64,000 bases of DNA from an uncultured Hyphomicrobiales bacterium (GTDB taxonomy: Bacteria > Pseudomonadota > Alphaproteobacteria > Rhizobiales > Beijerinckiaceae): assembly GCA_903931945.1 (NCBI GenBank), contig CAIZEI010000151.1:1-64000 (forward strand), given 5' to 3'. Positions within the stretch are counted from its first letter, which is position 1. Every line of letters starts with the position of its first letter. Shown one piece after another: positions 18,104-26,170 of the stretch. The notes beneath the pieces were generated by a model. That model searched no databases. It was not told the origin of the DNA and was given only the letters and a program-made list of their open reading frames with translations. The position numbers and the translations under genes were made by a program.

Positions 18104-19036
18104 ATGACTGGTGACCCGACAGTTGCTGGAGGACAAGCTTTCGCGCTGCGGGCTGCGCGCAAGTCGCACGAATCTGTTTTTGTTTCCGTCATAATTCCGC
18201 ATTTTGACGACATTGACTCGCTCCAGCGTTGCTTGTCCTGCCTGCGGCGCCAAACATTTCTCGCCGAAAGATTTGAAGTCATCATTGGCGAAAACAACTC
18301 ACCCTGTGGAATTGACGTCGTCCGCGCGCTGGCGGCGGGCGTCACAGTCGTAGCTGCGCCGATACAGGGTGCAGGACCTGCACGAAATGCGGCGATCCGA
18401 ACCGCTCGGGGAGATATCTACGCCTTTATCGATTCTGACTGTTTCGCGGAACCTGAATGGCTGGAAAACGGCGTGAAAGCGCTGGCGGAAACAGATTTTC
18501 TCGGCGGGCGCGTCATAACGACAGTCAGGGATCCGTCCCGTCCGTCGATTTCCGAGGCGTACGAGGCTGTCTTCGCATTTGATTTTGAGAAATACATAAC
18601 GAAAGATGGGTTCACCGGGACTGGCAATATGTTTGCCTGGCGGGATGTTTTCGAGGCCGTCGGCGAATTTCGCGCTGGCGTGTCGGAAGACGTCGACTGG
18701 AGCCGCAGAGCAACACATTTGGGCTATCGTCTCTCCTATGCGCCAACAGTGATCGTGTTGCATCGCGCGCGGGAAACATGGTCCCAACTGATGCAGAAAT
18801 ACCGGCGATTTGCCCGTGAAAGCTATTTTCTGGCGCGCGAGCGACGCTATGGCGTTATCAAATTTTTGCTGTGGTCGTTTGTTATACTCGTTTCGCCTGT
18901 CTATTATTTTCCAAGGATAGTGCACAGCACTGCGGTCGTCGGTTTCCGTCCGAAACTGCTCTCGTTTGCAGGCTTGGTGGGGGCCAAGGCTTACCGCTGC
19001 GAGGAAATGTGGCGTTTCTTTCTATTCCGACACTGA
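18104..19036 (+). CDS. Glycosyltransferase family 2 protein
   Basis: 'VSVIIPHFDDIDSLQRCLSCLRRQ', 'GAGPARNAAIRTARGDIYAFIDSDCFAEPEWL', 'GTGNMFAWRDVFEAVGEF'. Confidence 0.9.
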   Translation: MTGDPTVAGGQAFALRAARKSHESVFVSVIIPHFDDIDSLQRCLSCLRRQTFLAERFEVIIGENNSPCGIDVVRALAAGVTVVAAPIQGAGPARNAAIRTARGDIYAFIDSDCFAEPEWLENGVKALAETDFLGGRVITTVRDPSRPSISEAYEAVFAFDFEKYITKDGFTGTGNMFAWRDVFEAVGEFRAGVSEDVDWSRRATHLGYRLSYAPTVIVLHRARETWSQLMQKYRRFARESYFLARERRYGVIKFLLWSFVILVSPVYYFPRIVHSTAVVGFRPKLLSFAGLVGAKAYRCEEMWRFFLFRH

Positions 19037-19205
19037 ATACGCAAGCGGCATAGTCTTTTGTCGTGTGATTGAAATGCATACGATTTTCGGAAAACGTTCG
19101 ATGCGCATCAAGGCTGGTCCATCAACGGGAGCGACAGGATGAGATCGGCATCATGTGCACGCTCGCCGCCGGATCGCATTTTTGCGTTTATAGGAAGGGG
19201 GCCTC

Positions 19206-20132
19206 ATGTCAGGTGAAGTTCCCCGCCAGACGAATATAAATGTCGCGAACATTCAGCGCGCTTCCTCTGCGCCAGCGCGCATCTCCGTCATCGTTCCCCA
19301 CTACAACGACCTTGAAAACCTGAAGGCTTGCATCGACCGACTGGATCGCCAGACGCTGCCGCGCGAGCGTTTTGAAATCGTGGTCGCCGACAACAACTCC
19401 GCCTGTGGCCTCGATGCCGTTCGCGCTGCGGTTCCGACAGCCCGCGTGGTTCCTGCACCCATCCAGGGCGCCGGGCCTGCACGAAACGCCGCAGTCGCCG
19501 CCGCCGCCGGCGATATCTTCGCATTTATTGATTCAGATTGTTTCGCCGATCCCGACTGGCTCGAACAGGGGCTCAGCGCTCTTCCGACAGCGGACTATAT
19601 TGGCGGCAGGGTGAGAACATCCGTGCTCGATCCTTCTCACCCGAGCATGGCGGAAGCCTATGAGGCTGTATTCGCCTTCAATTTTGAAAAATATATCCTG
19701 CAAGACAAATTTACCGGCACCGGCAATCTTTTCACGACGCGCGCTGTTTTCGAAAAAGTCGGCGAATTTCGCGCCGGGGTTTCTGAAGACGTCGACTGGT
19801 GCCATCGCGCCAACGCGCACGGTTTCAAACTCGCCTATGCGCCTTTGGCGATCGTTTCACATCCTGCGCGTCCTGACTGGGAAAGCCTTGCGGCCAAATG
19901 CCGGCGTATTGTCCGTGAGCACCGCTTGCTCAATCAGGAAAAATCCTTCGGCAATCTGCGCTGGATCGCGTGGTCAGGAGCAATTCTGATCTCGCCGATG
20001 CCGCATGCCCTGCGGGTGATGCGCAGCGCCACCATTACCGGCTGGCGAGCCCGCTGGAGCGCGCTCGTGGGGCTGACCGCCTTTCGCGCTTATCGCGCCT
20101 GGAATATGTGGCGGGTTATGCTTAAAGGATAG
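19206..20132 (+). CDS. Glycosyltransferase family 2 protein (paralogue of the preceding gene)
   Basis: 'ISVIVPHYNDLENLKACIDRLDRQTLPRERFEIVVADNNSACGLDAVRA', 'GAGPARNAAVAAAAGDIFAFIDSDCFADPDWL', 'EDVDWCHRANAHGFKLAYAPLAIV'. Colinear with the 18104-19036 product. Confidence 0.92.
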   Translation: MSGEVPRQTNINVANIQRASSAPARISVIVPHYNDLENLKACIDRLDRQTLPRERFEIVVADNNSACGLDAVRAAVPTARVVPAPIQGAGPARNAAVAAAAGDIFAFIDSDCFADPDWLEQGLSALPTADYIGGRVRTSVLDPSHPSMAEAYEAVFAFNFEKYILQDKFTGTGNLFTTRAVFEKVGEFRAGVSEDVDWCHRANAHGFKLAYAPLAIVSHPARPDWESLAAKCRRIVREHRLLNQEKSFGNLRWIAWSGAILISPMPHALRVMRSATITGWRARWSALVGLTAFRAYRAWNMWRVMLKG

Positions 20133-20155
20133 CGTCACGGCATTTGAGACCACGC

Positions 20156-21295
20156 CTAATTTCCAGCGCTGAATTCCGGACGGCCCGTCAGCTCTGGATA
20201 TTCCTGCCGTCCGCCAAACGACCACAGGATCCAGCCGAGCTCATAGCTGCGAATTTCCTGCGTGAATTCGAGGCCCGCGCCCTTGCGATCCTCAATGCAA
20301 TCCGAGCGCCCCAGAAGGACGTTTTTCCACGCCCGCAAAAGCCGCGCCGCGCGCTCGCCCCGCCACCCCGAACGCCTCTGCGAGCGGTGGATCATCTGCA
20401 ACTCCGGACGCAACATCGTCCGGCCCATTTCATTGGCGCCAAAAATCCAGCCGAAGCCTTTTACAAGGGCTCCGCGCGCGCCAGGGACCCCGCGCGCCAC
20501 GGCATGATGCAGAATGGCAGGCGCCATGCCATGCTGATGAACGGAATAGACCTCATAAAAATCAACCACACGCCCGGACGGCGCATGATAGAACCACGGC
20601 CACTCCCCCAGCGCTCCCTGCAGGGACAGCAATTTCTGCACGCCCGCATCCGCCGCCGCCAGCGCGGCCTGATCGGAGAAGGCCTCACCGTAATGGTAGA
20701 GCCCCAAGATGCTGTAGACTTGCGAAGCAAAGGAAGCGAATTGGCGGCGGGCGCCCGACCCCGCATCAAAAAACAAGCCGCTCGGCGCCCGAATATGCTC
20801 CAGGATGAACGACGACAGGCGTTTGGCTTCCGCCGCCCACACGGAGTCGCGTTTATATTGAGCGACCACGCCGGAGAGCATCATCCCGGTGTCCTGCGCC
20901 GTCCAGCGCAACAACGAATCATCCCCAACGCCGATCAATTTATGCGCGCCCGCAAGCGTCGCGGCGGGAACTTCATAATCAAGTTCCGCGCCGGCCCACA
21001 GGGCCGTTCCCCAGGCATAAATTCGCGCATTCACGACCGGCAGTTGCGCACAGGCCGAAACGTAGAGATCGCGGCGCGATCGACCATAAATCGTCTCGGA
21101 TCCCGCAATATGCGAGAATCCAAGCAATACATTGAGAGAATAGAAAACATCGCTGGGCGGCAGCGATACATTCGGATTTTCGCTACCGCGCTCATCCAGC
21201 AAATACTGATGCGACCATAGCCCCTTTTCCGGCATAAAACACCGCTCAAGTCCGCCCAGTGCGAACGCAATCAAGGGTTGGCGGGAAGGCTGCAT
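20156..21295 (-). CDS. Uncharacterised protein in the polysaccharide locus, possibly an alpha/alpha-toroid fold
   Basis: Start at ATG 21295 (MQPSRQPLIAFALGGLERCFMPEKGLWSHQYLL...). Repeating helical segments such as 'SFASQVYSILGLYHYGEAF' and 'GEWPWFYHAPSGRVVDFYEVYSVHQHGMAPAIL'. Codon usage favours this strand over the opposing Arg-rich ORF. Confidence 0.7.
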   Translation of the reverse strand: MQPSRQPLIAFALGGLERCFMPEKGLWSHQYLLDERGSENPNVSLPPSDVFYSLNVLLGFSHIAGSETIYGRSRRDLYVSACAQLPVVNARIYAWGTALWAGAELDYEVPAATLAGAHKLIGVGDDSLLRWTAQDTGMMLSGVVAQYKRDSVWAAEAKRLSSFILEHIRAPSGLFFDAGSGARRQFASFASQVYSILGLYHYGEAFSDQAALAAADAGVQKLLSLQGALGEWPWFYHAPSGRVVDFYEVYSVHQHGMAPAILHHAVARGVPGARGALVKGFGWIFGANEMGRTMLRPELQMIHRSQRRSGWRGERAARLLRAWKNVLLGRSDCIEDRKGAGLEFTQEIRSYELGWILWSFGGRQEYPELTGRPEFSAGN

Positions 21296-21459
21296 CTTTC
21301 TCACATAATCGCAGGAATACTGATTGCGTTTAACTGCCCAGGCTGAGACCCGCAAGGACAAACGGCTTTTGGAAGCGATCCGAATTCACTATTGAAAATT
21401 TTTCCTTTGGCGGCGCGTCAATAAGCCCATTCCATTCGCGTCCGCTGACATTATTTCGC

Positions 21460-22149
21460 TCAGGCATTTTCAATCTCGGCATTATCAAACATTGCGCGCG
21501 CGGCTTTTTCAATTGCCATCGCAAGCTGTTCAGCAGGCTGCGCGCCGGACACGGCGAAGCGTCCGCCAAGAATGAAGAACGGCACGCCTGTGACGCCCAC
21601 GCGCTGGGCGGCGACAATTTCATCCTTCACCCCGGCGACATCCGTATCTGTCGACAGCCGCGCGCGTATCGCGCCGGCGTCCAGCCCGCAATCGCCCGCC
21701 GCCTGCGCCAGCAGATCGCGGTCGCCGATATCCCCGCCCTCAATGAAATAGGACTGGAACAGCCGCTCGACAGCTTCGCCCTGTCGACCCTCAGCCGCCG
21801 CCCAGCGGATCACTCGATGGGCGTCAATTGTGTTCGGCGAGCGCATGATTTTTTCGAATGCGAAAGGGATTCCCGCTTCTTCGCCAACTGCGCTCAACCG
21901 CGCATACATGTCCTTCACCCGTTCGGGACCGAATTTACGCAACAAATATTGCTCGCGCGGAATGCCGCCCTCCGGAATCGTGGCGTCAAGCTGAAATGGA
22001 CGCCAACGAAGTTCGACCGGCACATCCGGCAGACTGCAGAGCGCAGCTTCAAGACGGCGTTTGCCAATAAAGCACCACGGACACACGGCGTCCGAAATAA
22101 TGTCGATGGCGAGAGGCGTCCCGGCATCCCCCGGCGCGGCGTCGGTCAT
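21460..22149 (-). CDS. DsbA family oxidoreductase (FrnE-like 2-hydroxychromene-2-carboxylate isomerase/DSBA fold)
   Basis: 'IDIISDAVCPWCFIGKRRLEAAL' (CPWC), 'RWRPFQLDATIPEGGIPREQYL', 'VGVTGVPFFILGGRFAVSGAQPAEQL'. Confidence 0.93.
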   Translation of the reverse strand: MTDAAPGDAGTPLAIDIISDAVCPWCFIGKRRLEAALCSLPDVPVELRWRPFQLDATIPEGGIPREQYLLRKFGPERVKDMYARLSAVGEEAGIPFAFEKIMRSPNTIDAHRVIRWAAAEGRQGEAVERLFQSYFIEGGDIGDRDLLAQAAGDCGLDAGAIRARLSTDTDVAGVKDEIVAAQRVGVTGVPFFILGGRFAVSGAQPAEQLAMAIEKAARAMFDNAEIENA

Positions 22150-23294
22150 GGTCTCTCCTGAACTGCGCTCACCGCTTCGCCCTCGAATTGCACGGGTCCG
22201 GGTCCTGCGCGGCGTCTGGCTGCAAGAATGCTCCTGCCGCCGATTTCGATCATATGCGGGGTCCGCGCTGGCGGCAAAGGTCGCGAGTCCGCGCCCCGGC
22301 ATTCAGCAATCAGCGCCTGTTCGCCAAACGCATGGAGATCAACAATCGCCACGCCTTCGCTGACTCCGATCGGCGCCAGCGCTCCCCGCGCCTCTCCGGT
22401 TCGGTCAAGCAGCAGCAACGACGCAAGGACATCGCGCCGCAAAACGCCTGCTTCAGCCAGAGGACCGGCAAGGGCGCCCGGCGCAATCACATGGGCTGGC
22501 GCAAGACGTGCAATTGCGGCAACGAAATCATTGGACCGGAAGGGACCAAGCAGATGCAATTGCGAATCGGTAATCGCCGCCAGAAACGGACCCGCGACCA
22601 ATCCGGCAAAGCTCACAGGCGCGAGCATCGACAAAATCGGCTCGCCCAGACCGATATGCGCCTGATGGGCAAGATCGATCGCCGCCAGGGCCAATGTGCG
22701 CTGCTCGTGCCAGACGATCGCGCCTCCGGGGGCGAACGTTGCGATCCGGGAAGCGCGCCCGTCCCCTTCATGCGAAGCTCCACGGTACGGCCCGGAAATA
22801 TCGACCGCGCCATCAAACAGGCCCGGGCCGATGCTGCACAAAATGCGCACGCAGGTCGTGCGCGCGGCGGCTTCGAACATATCTTCCATCGGCGCGTATT
22901 CGCCGAGGCTGGAGTGGCTCAAAATAGCGCTGGCGCCAGTCCGCGCGGCAAAGGCGGCGAGCGCCGCAACCGGAGGATGCAGGGGCGCGAGCGCAACATC
23001 GAGCCCGGCGTCAAGCCCGGCCAGCACAGCGATGGTTGTCGAGACACAGGCTGCGCCTGAAATCATGATCGTCTCGCCGGGGGCCAGACCAAGGTCCGTC
23101 AGATGCCCGGCCATCGCGTCAACCCGAGCCGCAAGCGCCGCAAACGACACGCTTTCGCCGGTGGAATCGGTCATCGCGAGACGATCAGGCCCTGCGCTGG
23201 CGGCAGACCGCATCAGATTGGCGAGCTCAAAGCCTGGCAGAATATCGCCGCATGATCCCGGCCATTCGCTGCTGCGCTGGAAAGCGTGGGTCAT
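22146..23294 (-). CDS. AMP-binding/adenylate-forming-like protein, short and apparently lacking the A3 P-loop
   Basis: N-terminal adenylate-forming features ('DRLAMTDSTGESVSFAALAARVDAMAGHLTDLGLAPGETIMISGAACVSTTIAVLAGLDAGLDVALAPL'). At the expected TSGTTGxPKG position it reads 'IATFAPGGAIVWHEQRTL'. ATGA overlaps at both ends. Confidence 0.7.
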   Translation of the reverse strand: MTHAFQRSSEWPGSCGDILPGFELANLMRSAASAGPDRLAMTDSTGESVSFAALAARVDAMAGHLTDLGLAPGETIMISGAACVSTTIAVLAGLDAGLDVALAPLHPPVAALAAFAARTGASAILSHSSLGEYAPMEDMFEAAARTTCVRILCSIGPGLFDGAVDISGPYRGASHEGDGRASRIATFAPGGAIVWHEQRTLALAAIDLAHQAHIGLGEPILSMLAPVSFAGLVAGPFLAAITDSQLHLLGPFRSNDFVAAIARLAPAHVIAPGALAGPLAEAGVLRRDVLASLLLLDRTGEARGALAPIGVSEGVAIVDLHAFGEQALIAECRGADSRPLPPARTPHMIEIGGRSILAARRRAGPGPVQFEGEAVSAVQERP

Positions 23295-25144
23295 GGCTGC
23301 TTTCTCCACCACGTGTCGAGGGCAAAACCGAACAGCGGCCTGGCGAAACGGGGATATCGTTCGGGAAACGCCAGTTTCGACGAATAGGCGAACCATTGAT
23401 CCGGCGCATGGAATAACGGCACAATATAAAACCCTGACAGCAGCGCGCGATCCAGCGCGCGCGCCGCCGCTGCGAAATCCGCAGGGGCGGACGAAGCGAG
23501 CAAATCGCCGATGAGACCGTCAACCGCTGGCGAGCGCACGCCGGCAAGATTGTAGGAGCCGTCCTGCGCCGCGCTGGCGGAGCTCCACCGCGTCAACTGC
23601 TCATTTCCGGGCGAAGCAGAAGCGAGCCACTGGCCTGGCATCATATCGAAATCGAAGCGCTCGCGACGGCGTTGGTATTGCACTTCATCGACGCGGCGAA
23701 TCGAGACTGCAACGCCAATGCGACGAAGCGATTCAGAATAAATTTCAATCACCCGTTCCAGCGCGGGGTCTGCGACCAGGATTTCGAACGCCAGCGGCGC
23801 GCCGCCCGCCGCTTTTTTCATCACACCTTTCTGCACAACATATCCGGCCTGTTGCAAGAGGTCGATCGCTCGCCGGGCAATGTCGCGGTCGCGCCCCGAA
23901 CCATCGCTGACGGGCGGCGCCCAAGTTCCCTCCAGGATGTCATTGCGTATTGCGCCGGGCCAGCGCGCCAGCAGCGTCCGTTCGCGTTCATCGGCGGGTT
24001 TGCCGGTCGAAGCGAGGACCGAATCGGCAAAGAAACTCTGCGTACGTCGATACAGGCCACCGAACAGATTGGCGTTGAGCCATTCAAAATCGAACATGTC
24101 GCTCAGCGCTTCGCGCACCCGAACGTCTGCAAAGACAGCCCGCCGCGTGTTGAAGGCCAGGCCAAGCATCCCTTTGGGGCCGCCAATCGGCAAAGCGGCC
24201 TTCACGATCCGCCCATTTGCGATGGCCGGAAAATCGTAGGCGTTCAGCCAGCGCGCGGTATCGGTTTCTTCCCTGTAGTCGAGGCCACCCGATTTAAAAG
24301 CTTCAAAAAGCGCATTGGCGTCGCGGTAATATTCGACCCTGATCTCGTCGAAATTATACAGCCCGCGCGAAATTGGCAGGTCCTTCGCCCAATAGTCCGG
24401 ATTTCGACGCAGCGTCAGGCGTTGACCGGGCTCGACCAGCGCAACCCTGTAGGGCCCGCTGGCAACAGGCGGCTCCAGCGTTGCATCCACGAAGCGCCCG
24501 GGATCCGTATGCGCTTTGGACAGAACAGGCATCAGAGCCAGAATCAATGGCAATTCCCGATCGCCAGCGCCCGTGAGATCGAATGCAATCGTCAGGGGAT
24601 CCGGCGTTTCCACAGCCTTCACCTGCGAATAGGGGCTTCGAAATTGCGGTCGTCCTTTTTCGCGCAACAGGTCGAATGTAAAGTGAATGTCATCCGACGT
24701 GATCGGCGATTTGTCGGAGAACCGGGCGCGCGGGTCCAGATGGAATACAACCCGCGAGCGGTCCGCATTTGTCTCGATTGTCTGCGCAACCAGACCATAG
24801 AGCGTGAAGGGCTCATCCACATTGCGCATCATCAGTCGCTGGTAAACATAGCCTTCCAGTCCCTGCGAAGCGGAGTTTCCCTTGATATTAAAGGAATTGA
24901 GACTGTCAAAAGTGCCCATGACGCCGATCGTCAGCCGCCCGCCCTTCGGCGCATCGGGATTGGCGTAGGGCAGATGGACAAAATCCGGAGCAAGCGCGGG
25001 CGCGCCGAGCATGGCTATGCCATGCTGCGGAACATCCTCGCCCGCGCGCGCGGGCGCCGGCAGCGCGAGCGCTGCGGCCAGCGCCAGACCGATGCATAAA
25101 ACCCGGCAAATATCCGGGCGCGCGCGAATCGCTGCCTCACTCAT
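23291..25144 (-). CDS. Extracellular solute-binding protein family 5 (oligopeptide/microcin C YejA-like)
   Basis: Signal peptide, 'HLPYANPDAPKGGRLTIGVMGTFDSLNSFNIKGNSASQGLEGYVYQRLMMRNVDEPFTLYGLVAQTIE', 'FGGLYRRTQSFFADSVLASTGKPADERERTLL' typical of YejA-like SBPs. ATG at 25144. Confidence 0.9.
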   Translation of the reverse strand: MSEAAIRARPDICRVLCIGLALAAALALPAPARAGEDVPQHGIAMLGAPALAPDFVHLPYANPDAPKGGRLTIGVMGTFDSLNSFNIKGNSASQGLEGYVYQRLMMRNVDEPFTLYGLVAQTIETNADRSRVVFHLDPRARFSDKSPITSDDIHFTFDLLREKGRPQFRSPYSQVKAVETPDPLTIAFDLTGAGDRELPLILALMPVLSKAHTDPGRFVDATLEPPVASGPYRVALVEPGQRLTLRRNPDYWAKDLPISRGLYNFDEIRVEYYRDANALFEAFKSGGLDYREETDTARWLNAYDFPAIANGRIVKAALPIGGPKGMLGLAFNTRRAVFADVRVREALSDMFDFEWLNANLFGGLYRRTQSFFADSVLASTGKPADERERTLLARWPGAIRNDILEGTWAPPVSDGSGRDRDIARRAIDLLQQAGYVVQKGVMKKAAGGAPLAFEILVADPALERVIEIYSESLRRIGVAVSIRRVDEVQYQRRRERFDFDMMPGQWLASASPGNEQLTRWSSASAAQDGSYNLAGVRSPAVDGLIGDLLASSAPADFAAAARALDRALLSGFYIVPLFHAPDQWFAYSSKLAFPERYPRFARPLFGFALDTWWRKQP

Positions 25145-25420
25145 GGGGCCAAGGTAATGAAACGCGCGTCCGGCGTCATCGGTCTTCAGAAATCTGAAGT
25201 CGAATATGCACTGGCGTTGAAGCTCCGAAGCGTTTAAGAGGTCGCCGTCAATAGATCGCCGTAAATGAGGGGGAAGAGCGCCCGCCCATTCGGGGCGTCT
25301 CGCGCCGGGTGGGCCATGCGCCTTTTCCGGGATGAGCGCCCGGCCCTCGCGGCAAAGGATTATATCAACGGACCGCTCCGCGTGGGAAAGCGCGGCAGCG
25401 GCCATCTGAAAGGATTGTCC

Positions 25421-26158
25421 ATGCCTTCGTCCATCGCACGCGCCGGCGCTTCGGTTCTCGTCATCAGCCTGATTGCTGCTGGCGCGGCCTTTGCGCAGCA
25501 AGCCAAAAAGCCCGCCGCGCCAGCCGCTCAGCCCGCGCCCAAGGCGCAACCCGCCCCGCAGGCTCAACCCGCGCCGCAAGGTGGGCAACCAGCTGGCGCT
25601 CCACCGCAGGGGCCTGTACGCGTTGAACTCCAGCCCTCACAGTCCGACTGGACCAAGGTGTGCAGCCCCGATCACAAAATCTGTTACACAACGCGCGATT
25701 TTGGCCAGGCTGCCGATCAACCGCCGGTTTTGGCGGTCGCGGTTTACGACGTGAACGGCGACGACACCAAGATTGTCCGCCTCTTGCTGCCGCCTGGACT
25801 TCTCCTGCCGGCGCAATTCCACTTTGCAATCGACAAGAACGATCCCATCGGGGGCCAATTCCAGATCTGTTTCCCGAACGGTTGTTTTGCCGAAGCGCCC
25901 GTCAAGGGAGCGGCCGTCGATACGATCAAGAAGGGCGCCGTGATGGCAGTCACCGTCCACAACCAGTTTAACAACGAAGTCACCTTCGCGCTTCCCATTG
26001 CAGGTTTTGGCAAAGCTTTCGACGGACCGGCGATTGACCCCAAGGTGCTTGAGGAAAAGCAGAAGCAATTGCAGGATCAATTGCAGAAGCAGGCCGAAGA
26101 GGAACGCAAGAAGCTTGAGGCGCAGCCGCCCGCAGGCGGCGCGGCTCCGGCCAAGTAG
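25421..26158 (+). CDS. Invasion-associated locus B (IalB) family protein with a Pro/Ala/Gln-rich linker
   Basis: Signal peptide 'MPSSIARAGASVLVISLIAAGAAFAQQ', PAPQAQPAPQ linker, 'DWTKVCSPDHKICYTTRDFG', 'GLLLPAQFHFAIDKNDPIGGQFQICFPNGCFAEAPV'. Confidence 0.9.
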   Translation: MPSSIARAGASVLVISLIAAGAAFAQQAKKPAAPAAQPAPKAQPAPQAQPAPQGGQPAGAPPQGPVRVELQPSQSDWTKVCSPDHKICYTTRDFGQAADQPPVLAVAVYDVNGDDTKIVRLLLPPGLLLPAQFHFAIDKNDPIGGQFQICFPNGCFAEAPVKGAAVDTIKKGAVMAVTVHNQFNNEVTFALPIAGFGKAFDGPAIDPKVLEEKQKQLQDQLQKQAEEERKKLEAQPPAGGAAPAK

Positions 26159-26170
26159 GGTACGACGCAT

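Noticed and set aside
20144-21220. 358-aa plus-strand ORF opposite the 20156-21295 gene
   Set aside because: Arg/Pro/His-rich shadow translation with no recognisable motif; the minus frame has a plausible protein composition and hydrophobic periodicity.
23672-25099. 475-aa plus-strand ORF
   Set aside because: Antisense shadow of the YejA-like SBP gene, no family motif.
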